Part shown: piece by piece, positions 30,475-42,963 of the stretch | Layout: every line of letters begins with the position of its first letter | Position numbering within the stretch: the stretch's first letter is position 1 | Assembly: GCF_037893015.1 (NCBI RefSeq) | Contig: NC_133664.1 | Span: 128,074,478-128,138,477, forward strand | DNA length: 64,000 bases | Source: Macrotis lagotis | Taxonomy: Eukaryota > Chordata > Mammalia > Peramelemorphia > Peramelidae | Reading direction: 5' to 3' | Position numbers and translations under genes: made by a program | Notes under the pieces: generated by a model | Seen by the model: the letters and a program-made list of their open reading frames with translations, nothing else | Told to the model about the DNA's origin: nothing | Databases searched by the model: none

Positions 30475-32285
30475 TTACATTCCTTTGACCAGAGCAAAAA
30501 CAATTCTCAGACCTCAAGGAGCTCAGTTTAATAAGATTCAACACAAAAGTATATGCAGCAAATTAATTGCTGTTTGTTTTTCTTTGCTCATAGAACTGTA
30601 TCATATTAGGCCCTGGGCTAATGGCATATTTACAAAGTCTAGTCAAGGTTGTTTTTGAAAATAGTGGAGGAGTCCTAAAGTCCTAAAGAATTCATATACA
30701 TTGTTTTCCTTAAACAAAACATTAATGTTACATTTTGGTATTCTAGTATACTTTTACATATACAAAAATGTTGTTACTTCTTTCTGAACTTTAAGTTGCT
30801 TTTCCAGTAATGAATGAGTAAGTTTCTATCAGTGATCCTCAAACATGTTTTTTAAAAAAGTACCACTTCAGTCCCAGCAGCTTGGCGGAGTTTTTCAGAG
30901 AGCAGGAGCATCATAGTAATCATAAATTCCAAACACAGACAAATCCCCAGAAATCAGAAGGAATAGAAAATGTCATTTTAGAAATGGGAACTCACCTGAA
31001 TTCTCCCATTCTAAAACATCTCAAATAATATTCTGAAGCAACAGAGCCAACAAAAGGTCAAGGTGCAACAATTTTCTAGTCCAAGACTACTTAAAAGGTT
31101 GGGCCTGGGGCCTCCAAGGCAGATGCATCAGATATAACAACAGCTGGGAGCTGTCATCCACAAACAGTGGTTAACTGGTCAGAAAGAGATTTCAAGGGAT
31201 CCTTTACTGACACTAGGTACAAAATCATATTGCATTGACTATACACAGTTTTGAAAAGTATTTCTAAGGCAAAGAAGAACACTAATTCTTGCAGCCACAG
31301 GGAAGCAGGTGCCCTGATCTCAGTTCCAGGACAGAAAGAAGCACTAGGACCTGGGAGTAGGAGAGGAGGATCGGAAGTTGCAGTACCAGGGCCAAGAGAA
31401 GGTCTTATGGCTACAGGAGAAAAATGCCTCTTTGTGGGTAAAAATCAAAGTATGGGCCAGGAGAGCAGTGACCACATCACCCCTTAAATCATATAGCCTT
31501 GAAAGGCTTATAGACTTATAGACTCCAGAAGTAATTTTGAAAACAGCAGCAAAAAATAAGCAAGCCCTGAGACTTGGGACAGTGCCCTTTCACTCTTGGA
31601 GCAGAGTCCAATTTTAACATAAAATTAAAAGTTGAGAAATAGGGCTGGAAAAATAAGTAAACAAAAAAGAAAGAATCTGATCATAGAAAATAACTATGGT
31701 AACAAGGAAGATCAAACTCAGGAGACAATGATGCCAAAATAGCCACAAGCAAAACCTCAAAGAAAAAAAGTGAATTGTACACAAACCCAATAAAAATTCC
31801 TTGAAGAGCTAAGAGAGGGTTTTTCAAAATTAAAGTAGAAGAAAAAATGGGAAAAAAATGAGAGTAATATAAGAAATTTTAAAAAGAGAGTCAATACCTT
31901 GCTAAAAAGACAAAAAAAATTGAAGAAAATCACACCTTAAAAAGCTAGAATTGACCAAGTGATAAAAGAGGCATAAAATCCACTGGAGGGGAAAAACTCC
32001 TTAAAAGCTGGAATTGGGCAAGTGGGAGCTAATGGCTCCATGAGACATCAAGAAACAATAAAACAAAGCCAAAGAAATGGAAAAAAATGGAAGAAAATGT
32101 GAAATATCTCATTAGAAAAATAATTAATTCAGAAAAATGGATCAAACAGACTGATTAGAGAAATACAAACCAAAAGAACTGAGGTACCATTAACTATCAG
32201 ATTAGTTAATATGACGGACTTCGAAAATTACAAATGTTGGAAGGAATGTGGAAAAACTATAGGACACTAATGCATTATTAATGCC

Positions 32286-32535
32286 CTTAGGTGGCAGAAT
32301 GGATAGAACACTAGGCCTAGAGTCAGGAAGACATTTCCCTGAGTTCAAATTAGGCCTCACACACTTACTAGTTGTGTGACTGAAAGCAACTCACTGCATC
32401 CTGTTTGCCTCAGATTCTCACCTATAAACTGAGCTGGAGAAGGAAATGTTAAACCATTCCATTATCTTTGCCAAGTAACCCGAAAAAGTGGGGTTACAAA
32501 GAGCCATACATTATTGAAATGACTTAATAACAACA
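32286..32535 (+). mobile_element. MON1-type SINE inside old L1
   Basis: CTTAGGTGGCAGAATGGATAG head, TGTGACTGAAAGCAACTCA, GAGCTGGAGAAGGAAATG, TATCTTTGCCAAGTAACC and AAATGACTTAATAACAAC. It separates AATGCATTATTAATG from AGTGCATTGTTGGTGG, which are contiguous in other L1 copies. Confidence 0.8.
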
Positions 32536-33066
32536 GTGCATTGTTGGTGGAATTGTGAATTAATGCAACCATTCTAAAGAACAATTTGGAACTAATGGGC
32601 TAAAAACTTTGCATACCTTTTGACCCAGCAATACCACAACTAAGTCTGTACCCCAAAGAGATCAAAGGAAAAGGATCTATTATATACAAAAATATTTATA
32701 GTAGCTCTTTTTGTGGTGGCAAAGAATTGGAAATTGAGGGCAACATTTTATACAGGAACAGCAATATTCTATAATGATCAAGTATAAATGACATGGCTAC
32801 TCTCAGCAATCCAATAATCCAACACAATTCTGGAAGACTTATGATGAAATAATGCTATTCACCTAGAGAGAGAGAACTGATGAAGTCTGGATGCAGGATG
32901 AAGAATACTTTTTAAGCTTTAAAAAAAATTTTCTTGGTGGGGGGGGACATCTGTGTTTTCTTTTGTATTTTGGAAATGTTTTGCATGACTTTGCATGTAT
33001 AATCTATATCAAATTACTTGTCTTCTCAAGGAAGGTGGAGAGGAGGTAAGAAGGAGGGAAAGAATT

Positions 33067-33079
33067 TTAAACTTAATTT
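33067..33079. repeat. Target-site duplication, left copy (minus-strand L1)
   Basis: TTAAACTTAATTT; identical at 33818-33830. Confidence 0.9.
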
Positions 33080-33817
33080 TTGTCTTTAATATTTTATTTA
33101 TTGGGGTGGCTAGGTGGTACAGTGGATAAAGCACCTGCCCTGGAGTCAGGTGTACCTGGGTTCAAGCCCAGTCTCAGACACTTAATAATTACCTAGCTGT
33201 GTGGCCTTGGGCAAAAAACCTTAAAAAAAAAGATTTTATTTATTTTGAGTTTTACAATTTTCCCCCTAATCTTCCTTCCCTTCTCCCCCTCCCACAGAAG
33301 GCAGTCTGTTAGCCTTTACATTGTTTCTATGGTATACATTGATCTAAGTTGAATGTGATGAGAGATAAATCACATCCATAAGGAAGAAAAATAAAGTATA
33401 AGAGATAGAAGAATTACATAATAATTACTTTTTTTTCTAAATTAAAGGTCTTTGGTCTTTTTTTTCTTTCTCTAGATACAGATGGTATTCTCTATCACAC
33501 ATACCCCCAAATTGTCCCTGATTGTTGCACTGATGGAATGAGCAAGTCTATCAAGGTTAGTCATCACCCCCCATGTTGCTGTTAGGATGTACAATGTTTT
33601 TCTGGTTCTGCTCATCTCGCTCAACATCAGTTCATGCAAATCCTTCCAGGCTTCCCTGAATTCCCATCCTTCCTGGTTTCTAATAGAACAATAGTGTTCC
33701 ATGTCATAAATATACCACAGTTTGTTAAGCCATTCCCCAATTGAAGGACATTTACTTAATTTCCAATTCTTTGCCACCACAAACAGGGCTGCTATGAATA
33801 TTTTTGTATAAGTGATG
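33080..33817 (-). mobile_element. L1, 5'-truncated, inserted in old L1 and itself interrupted
   Basis: Minus-strand ORF2 C-terminus (33780-33472 reads AKNWKLSKCPSIGEWLNKLW ... LHELMLSEMSRTRKT) and 3' UTR. The T-rich left end lies at 33080-33102, and the element continues after the SINE at 33233. A perfect 13-bp duplication brackets the whole 738-bp block. Confidence 0.94.
33103..33232 (+). mobile_element. Young polyA SINE in the tail of an L1
   Basis: Head GGGGTGGCTAGGTGGTACAG; the segment CAAGCCACTTAACCCCATTTGCCTTG is missing before the A-rich end. Perfect 12-bp duplication ATTTTATTTATT (33091-33102 and 33233-33244), made from the L1 tail. Confidence 0.95.
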
Positions 33818-33941
33818 TTAAACTTAATTTAAAAAAAACTAATGTTTAAAAAAGCTTTGCATTTAATTAAGTAATTTAAATTAACAGATAAATAAAAGAA
33901 ATCAGAAAGAATAAGATTAATTGATATTAGAATCTAATTGA

Positions 33942-34228
33942 ACCATCTGTATCCAGAGAAAGAATTGTGGAGTTTGAACAAAGACCAAAGACTATTACCT
34001 TTAATTTAAAAAAAAAAATGTTATCTTATTACATAATTTTGCTATCTCATACTTTATTTTTCTTCCTTAAGGATGTGATTTATCTCTCATCACATTCAAC
34101 TTAGATCAATGTATACCATGGAAACAGTGTAAAGACTAACAGATTGCCTTCTGGGGGGGGTAGGGGAAGGGAAGTGAGATTGGGGAGAAATTGTAAAATT
34201 CAAAATAAATAAGTAACTTTTTAAAAAA
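33942..34228 (+). mobile_element. L1 3' end, 5'-truncated
   Basis: Starts at ACCATCTGTATCCAGAG and ends in an AAATAAGTAACTTTTTAAAAAAA tail. 13-bp duplication with one mismatch, AGAATCTAATTGA (33929-33941) and AGAATCTAACTGA (34229-34241). Confidence 0.93.
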
Positions 34229-34241
34229 AGAATCTAACTGA

Positions 34242-35229
34242 TATATGTCAACCTTGATCTCTCTGAAAATAAATTATTGCCAATAGAAAGGCCACAAAGT
34301 GTTTTTTTTTTCTTGTTTGGTGATTTGGATTTCATATCCCACTCTTTAACCCCTAGTTGAAATGTATGGAGAAGCTCTCCATGTATGTAGATGCAGGTAG
34401 GAAAATTTGGCTCCCATCCCTCTTGAAAGAGCTTACATAGAAAGTTTTCTCTCCCACACAGCTTTAGGGAGTAGTGTTACTATGTTCTGAAATTCTGGAA
34501 TGAAATTATCAAGCTATTAAAAACAATTACATACTGGCTCCTAATTTATTAAATGCTTAATGTGATGAAAACCAGTTGTGCATGGTCTAAAATCCTGGCT
34601 TAGGTTGCTATATCTGAACCATGTCATTTATGGATATAAACTGTATCCAGTGGGATGACTCAAATGAATATCACTGAACATCTTTATTATTAATAACCTG
34701 AAAGAAAGCATAAACATCAAATTAATTTAGTTTACAGATAATGACAGCTGCTGATGCCAGAAAGATTAGAGAAACTACAGGCAGGTCAAGCTAAATTAGA
34801 AATGCTTTTAAAAAGTAATTTAGGAAAATGGTTCCACTTAAAGGTGTTATCTCAAATCATGGAGACAACTTAAATCCATAGAAAACTAGTAGGTGGGCTA
34901 TACTTAGAAATCAAGAATACTAAAGTGAAGGGATAATAAAAGTAGACAAAAATATTCTTAATAAATACTTAGAATGTTATATGGTGTTAAAATAAGCAAA
35001 AGCATTAAAGGGCAAGTTGTCTCAGAAAAGAACAAAAGGATTACCAGATTCCTTGATTTTATGTTGTAAATAAATTGGATAGAAATGATTAGATAGGTTA
35101 TTTGGATAGAATTCAACAAAAACAACCAAGTTGGTAATGACTACTTAAACTTAACTTTGGGACAAATATGTAGGTAACTCATTCTCCAGATTTTTCTTCT
35201 TCATAGACAGTTGCCTTGATACCCTGGAG
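34242..35229. other. No gene seen; AT-rich unassigned sequence
   Basis: About 1 kb with no supported ORF or recognisable repeat. Confidence 0.4.
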
Positions 35230-35343
35230 ATACTTCTATGCAATTAAAAAGTAAGATCTTTGAAAACATTTTGCTTTCTTGTATTTATGTCCCCATCACT
35301 TAGTATAGTGGTTGGCATATATTAAGTGCTCCATATATTCCAT
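35230..35343 (+). mobile_element. L2-like LINE 3' end relic
   Basis: AAGTAAGATCTTTGAAAAC, TTGTATTTATGTCCCCATCAC, ATATTAAGTGCTCCATA. The last bases became the target of the adjacent SINE. Confidence 0.5.
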
Positions 35344-35513
35344 TTTATTTATTTATTTATCTGTTTGTTTGGGGTTTTTTTTAACTTTTTGCAAGGCAAT
35401 GGGGTTAAGTGGCTTGCCCAAGGCCACATAGCTAAGTGTGTGAGGCCGATTTCAACTCAGGTACTCCCGACTCCAGGGCCTGTGCTCTATCCACTGTGCC
35501 ACCTAACCACCCC
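35344..35513 (-). mobile_element. Young polyA SINE with complex tail
   Basis: A 16-bp duplication (two mismatches), GCTCCATATATTCCAT (35328-35343) and GCTTCATATATTCTAT (35514-35529). The poly-T end carries (TTTA)n and TTTGTTTGGGG extensions. Confidence 0.9.
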
Positions 35514-35935
35514 GCTTCATATATTCTATCAATTCATCTATCCATCTTTCTATCTAGTGATTCATCTATCTAGAAATCCTTGTGCCTAAAACAAATTCAG
35601 TTGAGTAGAGTGAAAAAATTAGGATTGAGGGTGAGGATCATCTAATACTCATCTCAAAACTGTCTTGTAGCCATGTTTTTACTTTCCTTGGAAGAATATC
35701 TTCATCCTGTAATAGCTGAACCCCTGTCTCCCTAAGAGTTAAAGACCCTGAAATGTCATCCTTTCTGTCCCAAAAGCCATGCTACTTCCACCCCTATGTA
35801 AAGGAAAACATTAACCTCATCTGGATAATGACACCCTTGTTTCTGCCCCTATTTATGGATAATGCGTGATTAGAACATTGCTTCCCAGTCCAGTGTTTTT
35901 CCTGGGACTTGCAAGTAAATAGAGGTCCAGATAAG

Positions 35936-35936
<1 letters not shown>

Positions 35937-35989
<53 letters not shown>

Positions 35990-35992
35990 TGT

Positions 35993-36029
<37 letters not shown>

Positions 36030-36044
36030 CGCGCACTCACGACA

Positions 36045-36094
<50 letters not shown>
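35937..36094. repeat. Compound (TG)n / (GA)n microsatellite
   Basis: About 90 bp of near-pure TG with sparse TCTG interruptions, a GCGCGCAC bridge, then about 45 bp of pure GA. ORFs on either strand here are repeat translations. Confidence 0.97.
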
Positions 36095-36097
<3 letters not shown>

Positions 36098-36269
36098 TCT
36101 TCTCTATATTTAAAAAAAATCTTTCCTCAGGTAAGGATTAGGGATACTGTACACTCATCCGCCACCTGGGTTGCCAAGGAATTGTTGAGGAGCTATGAGG
36201 GTGGAGCAATGAACTCCTCCTAAGACTGCCACTTGCAAATATTCTCAAACTTTTTAGCTAACCAGTTTC

Positions 36270-36455
36270 TCTGCTTGACTTTGACCGCACAAACATCTGG
36301 CCCCACACCAGGTACCCTAAAGCACTCTCCAGTTTTCTGCTTCCTTTTATGTATTGTCTTCCCCCATTAGATTGTTCCACTCCTAGAGGGCAGAGATTGT
36401 CTTTTTCTTAAATGTAGCTCCAGGGTTTAAATGTTTATTGATTAACTGCTTTAAG
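36270..36455 (+). mobile_element. L2-like LINE 3' end relic
   Basis: CTTCCCCCATTAGATTGTTCC, TAGAGGGCAGAGATTGTC, ATGTTTATTGATTAACTG. Confidence 0.55.
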
Positions 36456-36723
36456 TCACACTTTATCTGGAGGAGGAGCTTTATTTCCTTGGTCCCTATC
36501 CCTATTGGACTGGACCCTCTGGGGATGTTAGAGTCTCTGGGGATCTTCTGAGAAGAGGACAGCTATTGTAAGAGGAGGAACACTACCCTAGATGCCACTG
36601 CTCTGGAGCATATAATTGAGGACAACACCTAGTTATGGCTCTGATTATGGGAAAGATCAAATAAGAACAAAATTTGTACTACTGCCATCAAATACTGGTA
36701 ATTTTTAAAATTCATGTGATAAT

Positions 36724-36935
36724 ATTGCATAATAGAGAACATACTGAACTTAAAGTCAGGAAGACTTGGATTCAAATCTTACCTTAGATACTTACTGGCT
36801 GCATGGTTCCACTTGAATGTATAATCTCAACTCATTTAATTTCTCTGTACCTCAGTTTCTTCATCTGTAAAATACAAAGATTAGACTATATTACCTTTAA
36901 GTTCCCATCCAACTGTGAATCTGTGAACATTTAAA
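36724..36935 (+). mobile_element. CORE/MIR-type SINE
   Basis: AGTCAGGAAGACTTGGATTCAAATC head, CCTCAGTTTCTTCATCTGTAAA, and a 3' end TTACCTTTAAGTTCCCATCCAACTGTGAATC. The 3' end is the same type as 59085-59185. Confidence 0.65.
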
Positions 36936-38923
36936 ATTATAAATATTGATGATGGAGAAGGCCAGGGTAAGAATTTTATTTCCATCAAAAGGATGTAACT
37001 GGAAAGATGAGAAGAATAAGAACAAGGACTGAACCTATGATCTCATTGGGATTAGGAGCTCCTATGTGAGGCAACTCCATCTACCAAAGTAGACTAGCAT
37101 CCCCTCTACAACTGATAGTCAAATAGTTGTCTAAAGAACTGGGGGAATAATAATTTTTTAAAAACGTAAGGAAATTAGTTTGAGGAAATAAAAAAAAAAA
37201 AAGACGATTTAAAAAACCAAATCTCAAAACTGAAATCACACCTTTCTTCTCTCAATAGAAAGATTGGGACAATAACAAGTATGAAATATGGCCTATAAAA
37301 TTTCAGATGTAATCATTGCATCACTTGGATTTGTCTAAATGTTATTTATCTTTTGTACAAAGAATGGGGGTGGTTTCAGGGAAACAAAAAGTAATAATAA
37401 AAAAATTTTAAATAAAAAACATACCCACAAAATTATATCCTAAGAGAACTGGTGGAATGGTTTCTAAGCGAATTTATTAGTCAGTTGGATAAATAAGCAA
37501 AGAAATGCATCTTGTGAAAGAAATGAAACAGACTACCTAAAAACATATTTTCAAGCCTGAATTCTCTGGTTTTAGCATTAGTTTTTCTACTAGGACTGGA
37601 GTTTGTCATGTTTATAATTAAATTGGACATATTTAGCTACACTACATATTTTTCCATTTGTAATAAATAATGTGTTGATACCACATGCTACAATTTGCAG
37701 TTCATAATAACACTAATCACTTTTTCCAAGTCAATCTTCAGGGTGGCTTCTAAAAAGCTCTTGAACTCAAGAACCCTTAGCTTTTCTTTCCAGTAGTAAT
37801 TAACAAACCCATCATTAGTTGCTAATAGCCACCTGTCAGAAGACAGAATCAATTTAAATCCATGGTTCATGGGATTCTCCCACTCCTAAAAAGTTCCTTT
37901 TTACTTAAATGAAGCTTTTTCTTACTAAAGGAACAAATAAAATGGAATTCCAAAGACCATTCAAAATATTCATAGAATGTTAGAAAGAATGTAGCAGAAT
38001 TAGGCTAATATGTAAAAAAGTTATATATATGAATAAAGTGAAAATCAAAAAGACTATGACTTGCCCAATGTCACATAATGCCCTATTTCATCATTTTGTA
38101 GACTGGGGTTTTTACATGATTAATCCTATTTTTATGACATATGGTGTTTCATAGACTCCAGGTTCTCAATTCAGGAAGTTGCCCAGGTTTATGACTGTTT
38201 TGATCAACCAGGATTTCCTCAAGAATAGGTAACTGAGATCATAGAAAAATATGTGCAGTTATGTCTTTAGTGTAAAAATGAACACTTTATTAAAATACTA
38301 AGCTATAGATATATAGATTAGTTATTACTAATTTTTCCATATGTATTTAAAGAGAAAGATATAGAACAAGATTTCTAAAAATACAAAATCTTATAGAAAT
38401 TAAATATATTCCTGACTAAATTCAATTTTCAATTCCATTTTTACTAATCATAATTTAAACAAATTTCCATTTTTTAATTTTGGTTATTTAAAGTGTCCTG
38501 AGGCTTGACTTAAATACAATTTATCAACAAATTTTAAGTTATTGTTCCCTTTTATTGCTGGCATAAACAAAACTTCCTCAAATTAAGATATAAATGAGTG
38601 TTAGCTGAGACAACAATATGCTAATTTCAAAAAAATGGTCTGAAGACTTCCCTTTATATGTACAAGAGAAAATCATTCTTTAGTATCATCTAGTATTTTG
38701 GGGGTTCACATTTAGTCCTATTTTTCTCAAATAAAGTATGTAACATGACAGTACATGACTTTCTTAATTTTTGTAAAAACCCCATGTGATCTATATATAC
38801 ATTAAGGATCCTTATCCTAGCTCCCCACCTTCCACCTTCTAGATAAGTCTTGGGTTCTAGAAAGGCTACAAGTTTTCCCCAGGATGCTAGGGATACCCCT
38901 GAAACATTAAGAAGAATTCTTTA
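36936..38923. other. No gene seen; unassigned sequence
   Basis: About 2 kb. A stretch ending near 37420 (ACAAAGAATGGGGGTGG...AAATAAAAAAC) may be a worn L1 3' end. A 60-codon minus-strand frame (37870-37688) is too short and motif-free to call. Confidence 0.4.
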
Positions 38924-39126
38924 ATGCCACCAGTTCATGTCTCCACTAGCATACTTTCCCCAGAATTATCAACTGAGAATCATCTTAGTCAACCAGCCTT
39001 AAATAACTTTTATAAAGTAAGTATTGGTCAAAGTTATACAATAAAAAATAAAACATCTTCCCAAAATTCTGTGGCACACCCTCCCACAAATATAAACAGA
39101 GTTCAAAGAAAAGTGGACTTCTGCTT

Positions 39127-39318
39127 AGAAAGCACATGTGGTGGGCAGCTAGGTGGCACAATGGATAAAGTACTGGCTCTGGAGTCAGGAGTACCTGGGT
39201 TCAAATTCGGTTTCAGACACTTGATAATTACCTAGCTGTGTGGCCTTGGGCAAGCCACTTAACCCCATTTGCCTTGCAAAAAACCTAAAAAAAAAAAAAA
39301 CACAGAAAGCACATGTGG
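39127..39318 (+). mobile_element. Young polyA SINE with flanking duplications
   Basis: The SINE proper is 39142-39303. Perfect 15-bp duplication AGAAAGCACATGTGG (39127-39141 and 39304-39318). The tail is CCTAAAAAAAAAAAAAACAC. Confidence 0.96.
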
Positions 39319-40339
39319 CAAAACAGTAGTAACTCATAGATCCTGGTTCATGAGATCCTCAAGAAATTCCCCTTATGAAAGAAGTAATCTCTATTGGATT
39401 CTTCATAGAGCCGTGGATCTGTATATATTCTATTCTTGACTCCTAATACAGACACTGTCATTAACTTGTCCAGGGATGTCACTAGACCATTGATAAAAGA
39501 ATGGGAAGTCCAAAATACTCAAGATTTTTTTTTTCTAAGACTTTTCTTAACTCACAAAATCCTCTTCTTTAAGTAAGGGGAAGGTAGAAAGAAGATCTAA
39601 GTCAAGATCCAAACTGAAGCTTCTCTCTCCCCCTACCCCAAAAGCCCTGGTTTCTCTTCAGGGGTTTGCTGGAAACTCTTTTAGATTAGCAATTAATGGA
39701 ATTTTTCCATTTCCAATCAATTGGATATTTTTTTAAAGTATCAAGAGGGCATGCTGAAATTCCTTAACCCTTTAAAACCAACTTTTTGCCTGAAAACATT
39801 TCACTTCATCTACTGATTTCAGAGACTTTTTATACTTAATTTAAAGGCTATGATGAAGAATGATTGATTGTATATCTTATCATGTCCACCTTTACATTTT
39901 CTCCCAAGTTTTTGTATTTGTTGTCCCCAGCAAATTTATCAGAATACATTTGGTAAATTTCATAGTTCCTAATCCTGGATGGCTACTTGGTGAGTGAGGC
40001 ATTTCTAACACTTACATTTTGAATACTTTCCTCAGTGCTTTTTTTCTTTTTATATAGGAAAAGTCTATATGGTACAATTCTTCAAATCCAATAAATAACA
40101 TTCTTTCATACCTCCAAATATGTTATGGTAAAAAATTTTAAAATAAACAACATTTTTACAAAGTTCTAATAAGACAAAACCTATCTTATTTGCAAAGATC
40201 CTTTCCCAAACCCCAAAACAACCAAACAAATAAAAGAAAAGAAAAAAGAAAATCAAGTAGGAACCAAATGCTACCACTAAATTAACAGTGGATTCAGGTA
40301 AGTCTGTTTCCATTAAAGGGGTCTCTACCCCTTTATGGA

Positions 40340-40341
<2 letters not shown>
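39319..40341. other. No gene seen
   Basis: Unassigned sequence; nothing coding. Confidence 0.4.

Positions 40342-40384
<43 letters not shown>
40342..40384. repeat. (CA)n microsatellite
   Basis: About 21 CA units. Confidence 0.97.
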
Positions 40385-40385
<1 letters not shown>

Positions 40386-40411
40386 CCCTTAGTCACTAAC
40401 AAACTTTAAAA

Positions 40412-40603
40412 GGAAAAGAAATTTATTTATTTATTTATTTTAGGTTTTTGCAAGGCAAATGGGGTTAAGTGGCTTGCCCAAGGCCACACAGTTAGGTAAT
40501 TAAGTGTCTGAGACCAGATTTGAACCCAGGTACTCCTGACTCCTGACTCCAGGAGTGCTTTATCTACTGCACCCCGTAGCCACCCCTGGAAAAGAAATTT
40601 ATT
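40412..40603 (-). mobile_element. Young polyA SINE with flanking duplications
   Basis: SINE proper 40428-40587, with a (TTTA)n tail extension. Perfect 16-bp duplication GGAAAAGAAATTTATT. A short internal tandem duplication (CTCCTGACTCCTGACTCC) is present in the head. Confidence 0.95.
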
Positions 40604-41379
40604 AAATTTTCTTTCTCAAAAAGAAAACTTTGTTCTTAGAGAGTTTCTCAGGTCACATGGAACTCATCCCACAGAGATTATGGATCTGGACTCAACTGAG
40701 TCAACCATCCCTTCAACTTCAGGTATGAAACTAGACTGTCCCAGGTAGAAAACTCTTCTGGACATCCCTCAGTACATAAAGATATATAGTTGGGTAGGGA
40801 CAAAATTTAAAGAATACACGGGACTCACATAGTATGGGTTTTTTTGTTTGTTTTCTGAGTCTTGTGATAGAACAGAAGAGAGGAAAGAATATTACTTAAT
40901 AGTATAGGTGAATAGTAAATTACAATAAATATGAGCAGAACCAATGCAGCAATTAAGACTAGTGAATTTTCAGAGTGATATCCAGGGTGAGTCAAAGATT
41001 TTAGTGCAGTTTTAAGCTTTAACATCTAAAAGGACTTTTGGGACACACTTTATTTATATAATTAACTAATTTGTATTTGTATACAAAATCTACCAAAAGA
41101 ATATTTATATTAGTCAAAGAGTTTGAGGGTGAAGGAGGTAGAAAATTAGTTATAATTTAAAAATATATGCACTTGGGATAGTCATAATACAGTTCCAAAA
41201 AAATAAACACATTTCCTCATTTGGTAAATATGCAAGAATGAGGTTCTTTGAAAAGGCTTCCTTTGTGTTGGATTTAATCATATTTAGTTATATAGATATA
41301 CCTTAAAGTAATGAGATCAGTGGTGTCAGAGTTGAAAGAGACCATGGAGAGTATGTAAAGTCTTGAAGCTCTTTCTTTT

Positions 41380-42060
41380 GGGACTCTGAGAAAACAGGTG
41401 CTGTTGGGTACTATGAATGGGCCAAAACATCTGGAAAGTAGTTTGGAACACAGAAAGTTACCAAATTTTGACTCAGATATAAGCTAACTAGGTCTATATC
41501 TGCAAAGAAATCAAAGGAAAATGAAAAAAGATATATGTAAAGGTATTTATAGTACCTCTTTTTATAGTAGTCAAAAAATAGGAAAAATAAAACATTGCCT
41601 TCCTATTAGAGAGTGACTAAATAAATTGTAGCATATGAATGTAATGATATTACTTTGCCATAAGAAATCATAAAACAGGAAATTTCAAAGGAAATTAGGG
41701 AGACCTCTGAACCAATGAAGAGAAAGTGAGAGTAACTAGGAGAACAATTTATGCATGGATAACAAGATTATAGAGAAAAACAACTTTGAAAGATTTTAAA
41801 ACTCTGAACAGTGCAATGATAAATCACAAGTCCAAAAGGATGGAAATGGAGTGTGCCACTGAACCTTCTTAAAGAGAGGTGATAAATTTGAAACAGATAG
41901 AAATATACATTTTCAGAAATGGCTAATGAGAGAATTTGTTTAGCTAGGCTATGCAGCTATATAATGAGGATTTTATTCTTCGAATTTGCATTTTTTTACC
42001 TGTTCAATTAGGAGAATGGAGGGGATAGGTTAATTTTAAAAATGTAAAAGAAGAAAAAAA
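41380..42060 (+). mobile_element. Old L1 ORF2 end and 3' UTR
   Basis: CATCTGGAAAGTAGTTTGGAA, AGGTCTATATCTGCAAAGAAATC, AGTGACTAAATAAATTGTAGCATATG, AGGAGAACAATTTATGCA, AAAACAACTTTGAAAGATTTTAA. Same old subfamily as 11.3-12.8 and 55.4-56.4 kb. Confidence 0.7.
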
Positions 42061-42309
42061 AATCTAAAGGTTAAGCAAGTAACCAATTGAAGAAACACAA
42101 TAACTAATCTTCTGTGGACATTATGGAGTATCAAAGTAACATGGACCTTGCATAAGGGATAAAAAAGAAAAAAATGATAAGAAAAGAAAGAAGAGAATAA
42201 AAAAAAAACTCTTCCTTTTACAAATGAGAAAACTAAGGTCCAAAGAAGTTAAATGCTTGGGTTGAGATTATCCTATGAATATGATGCAAATGAATTTAGG
42301 GATCTTGAT

Positions 42310-42377
42310 CCTTGAATCATCATCTTTCCATTTTTGCCAGTCTCCTTGAATCATCATCTTTCCATTTTTGCCAGTCT
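42310..42377. repeat. Perfect 34-bp tandem duplication
   Basis: Two identical adjacent units (42310-42343, 42344-42377), each starting CCTTGAATCATCATC and ending TTTTTGCCAGTCT. Confidence 0.97.
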
Positions 42378-42963
42378 CTCTCATTTGAAAGAAATTAAGA
42401 GAGAGCTACAACCATAGTTCAAGAAATTCCATGGTAAGATATCCCAAGAAACTCTTTATAGATTCAGAGATAAAACTGGATACATCTGATAAGAATGAAA
42501 CATTTAAATATTGCCCCAAATGAAAATGACCACATCCAATCTATTCTTACAAAACATCCTCTCTTCCCAGGAGAATAATATTTAAAATCACATACTTGCT
42601 AAAGAGAAGGCAATAATGTCATGTTACAGCCTGAAAAAATATTATCAAGAATATTAATTTTGACTTATTTTTAGATACCTTGAAAAGATAGCTAACCATC
42701 TCAGTGGAGCATATAATCAGAACCTCACAGGATGGTCATGTAATTTTAATCCATCAAAATAAAAGACAAAGATCTGACTCTTCTGACTCATTTCTTGAAT
42801 TCCCCTCACATCCCATATATAACAAAGCTTTAAAAGAGAGAGCAGCACAATAATTTAGAACTAGAAGGGGCCTTAGTTTCATTTAGTCAATTTCTTCATT
42901 TTTAAAGCATCAGGGTATAAATATGGCACTATATAAAATTAAAACAGAAAAGACTTGTTATTT

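Larger units (their letters stand above)
30870..33850 (+). mobile_element. Old L1 with internal deletion; host of a nest
   Basis: 30870-31650 looks like an L1 5' untranslated region. 31650-32150 resembles ORF1 up to the coiled coil (repeated GAATTG(G)CCAAGTG-like units, CATGAGACATCAAGAAACAAT). It then jumps near 32150 to the ORF2 C-terminus (TTGTTGGTGGAATTGTGAATT, GACCCAGCAATACCACAACTA, TTTGTGGTGGCAAAGAATTGG) and an older type of 3' UTR ending near 33066. ORF1's RNA-binding half and most of ORF2 are absent. It is interrupted by a MON1-type SINE (32286-32535) and near its end by a young L1 (33080-33817). Confidence 0.7.

Noticed and set aside
35794-36141. Cys/Val- or Thr/His-repeat ORFs
   Set aside because: Translations of the TG/GA microsatellite.
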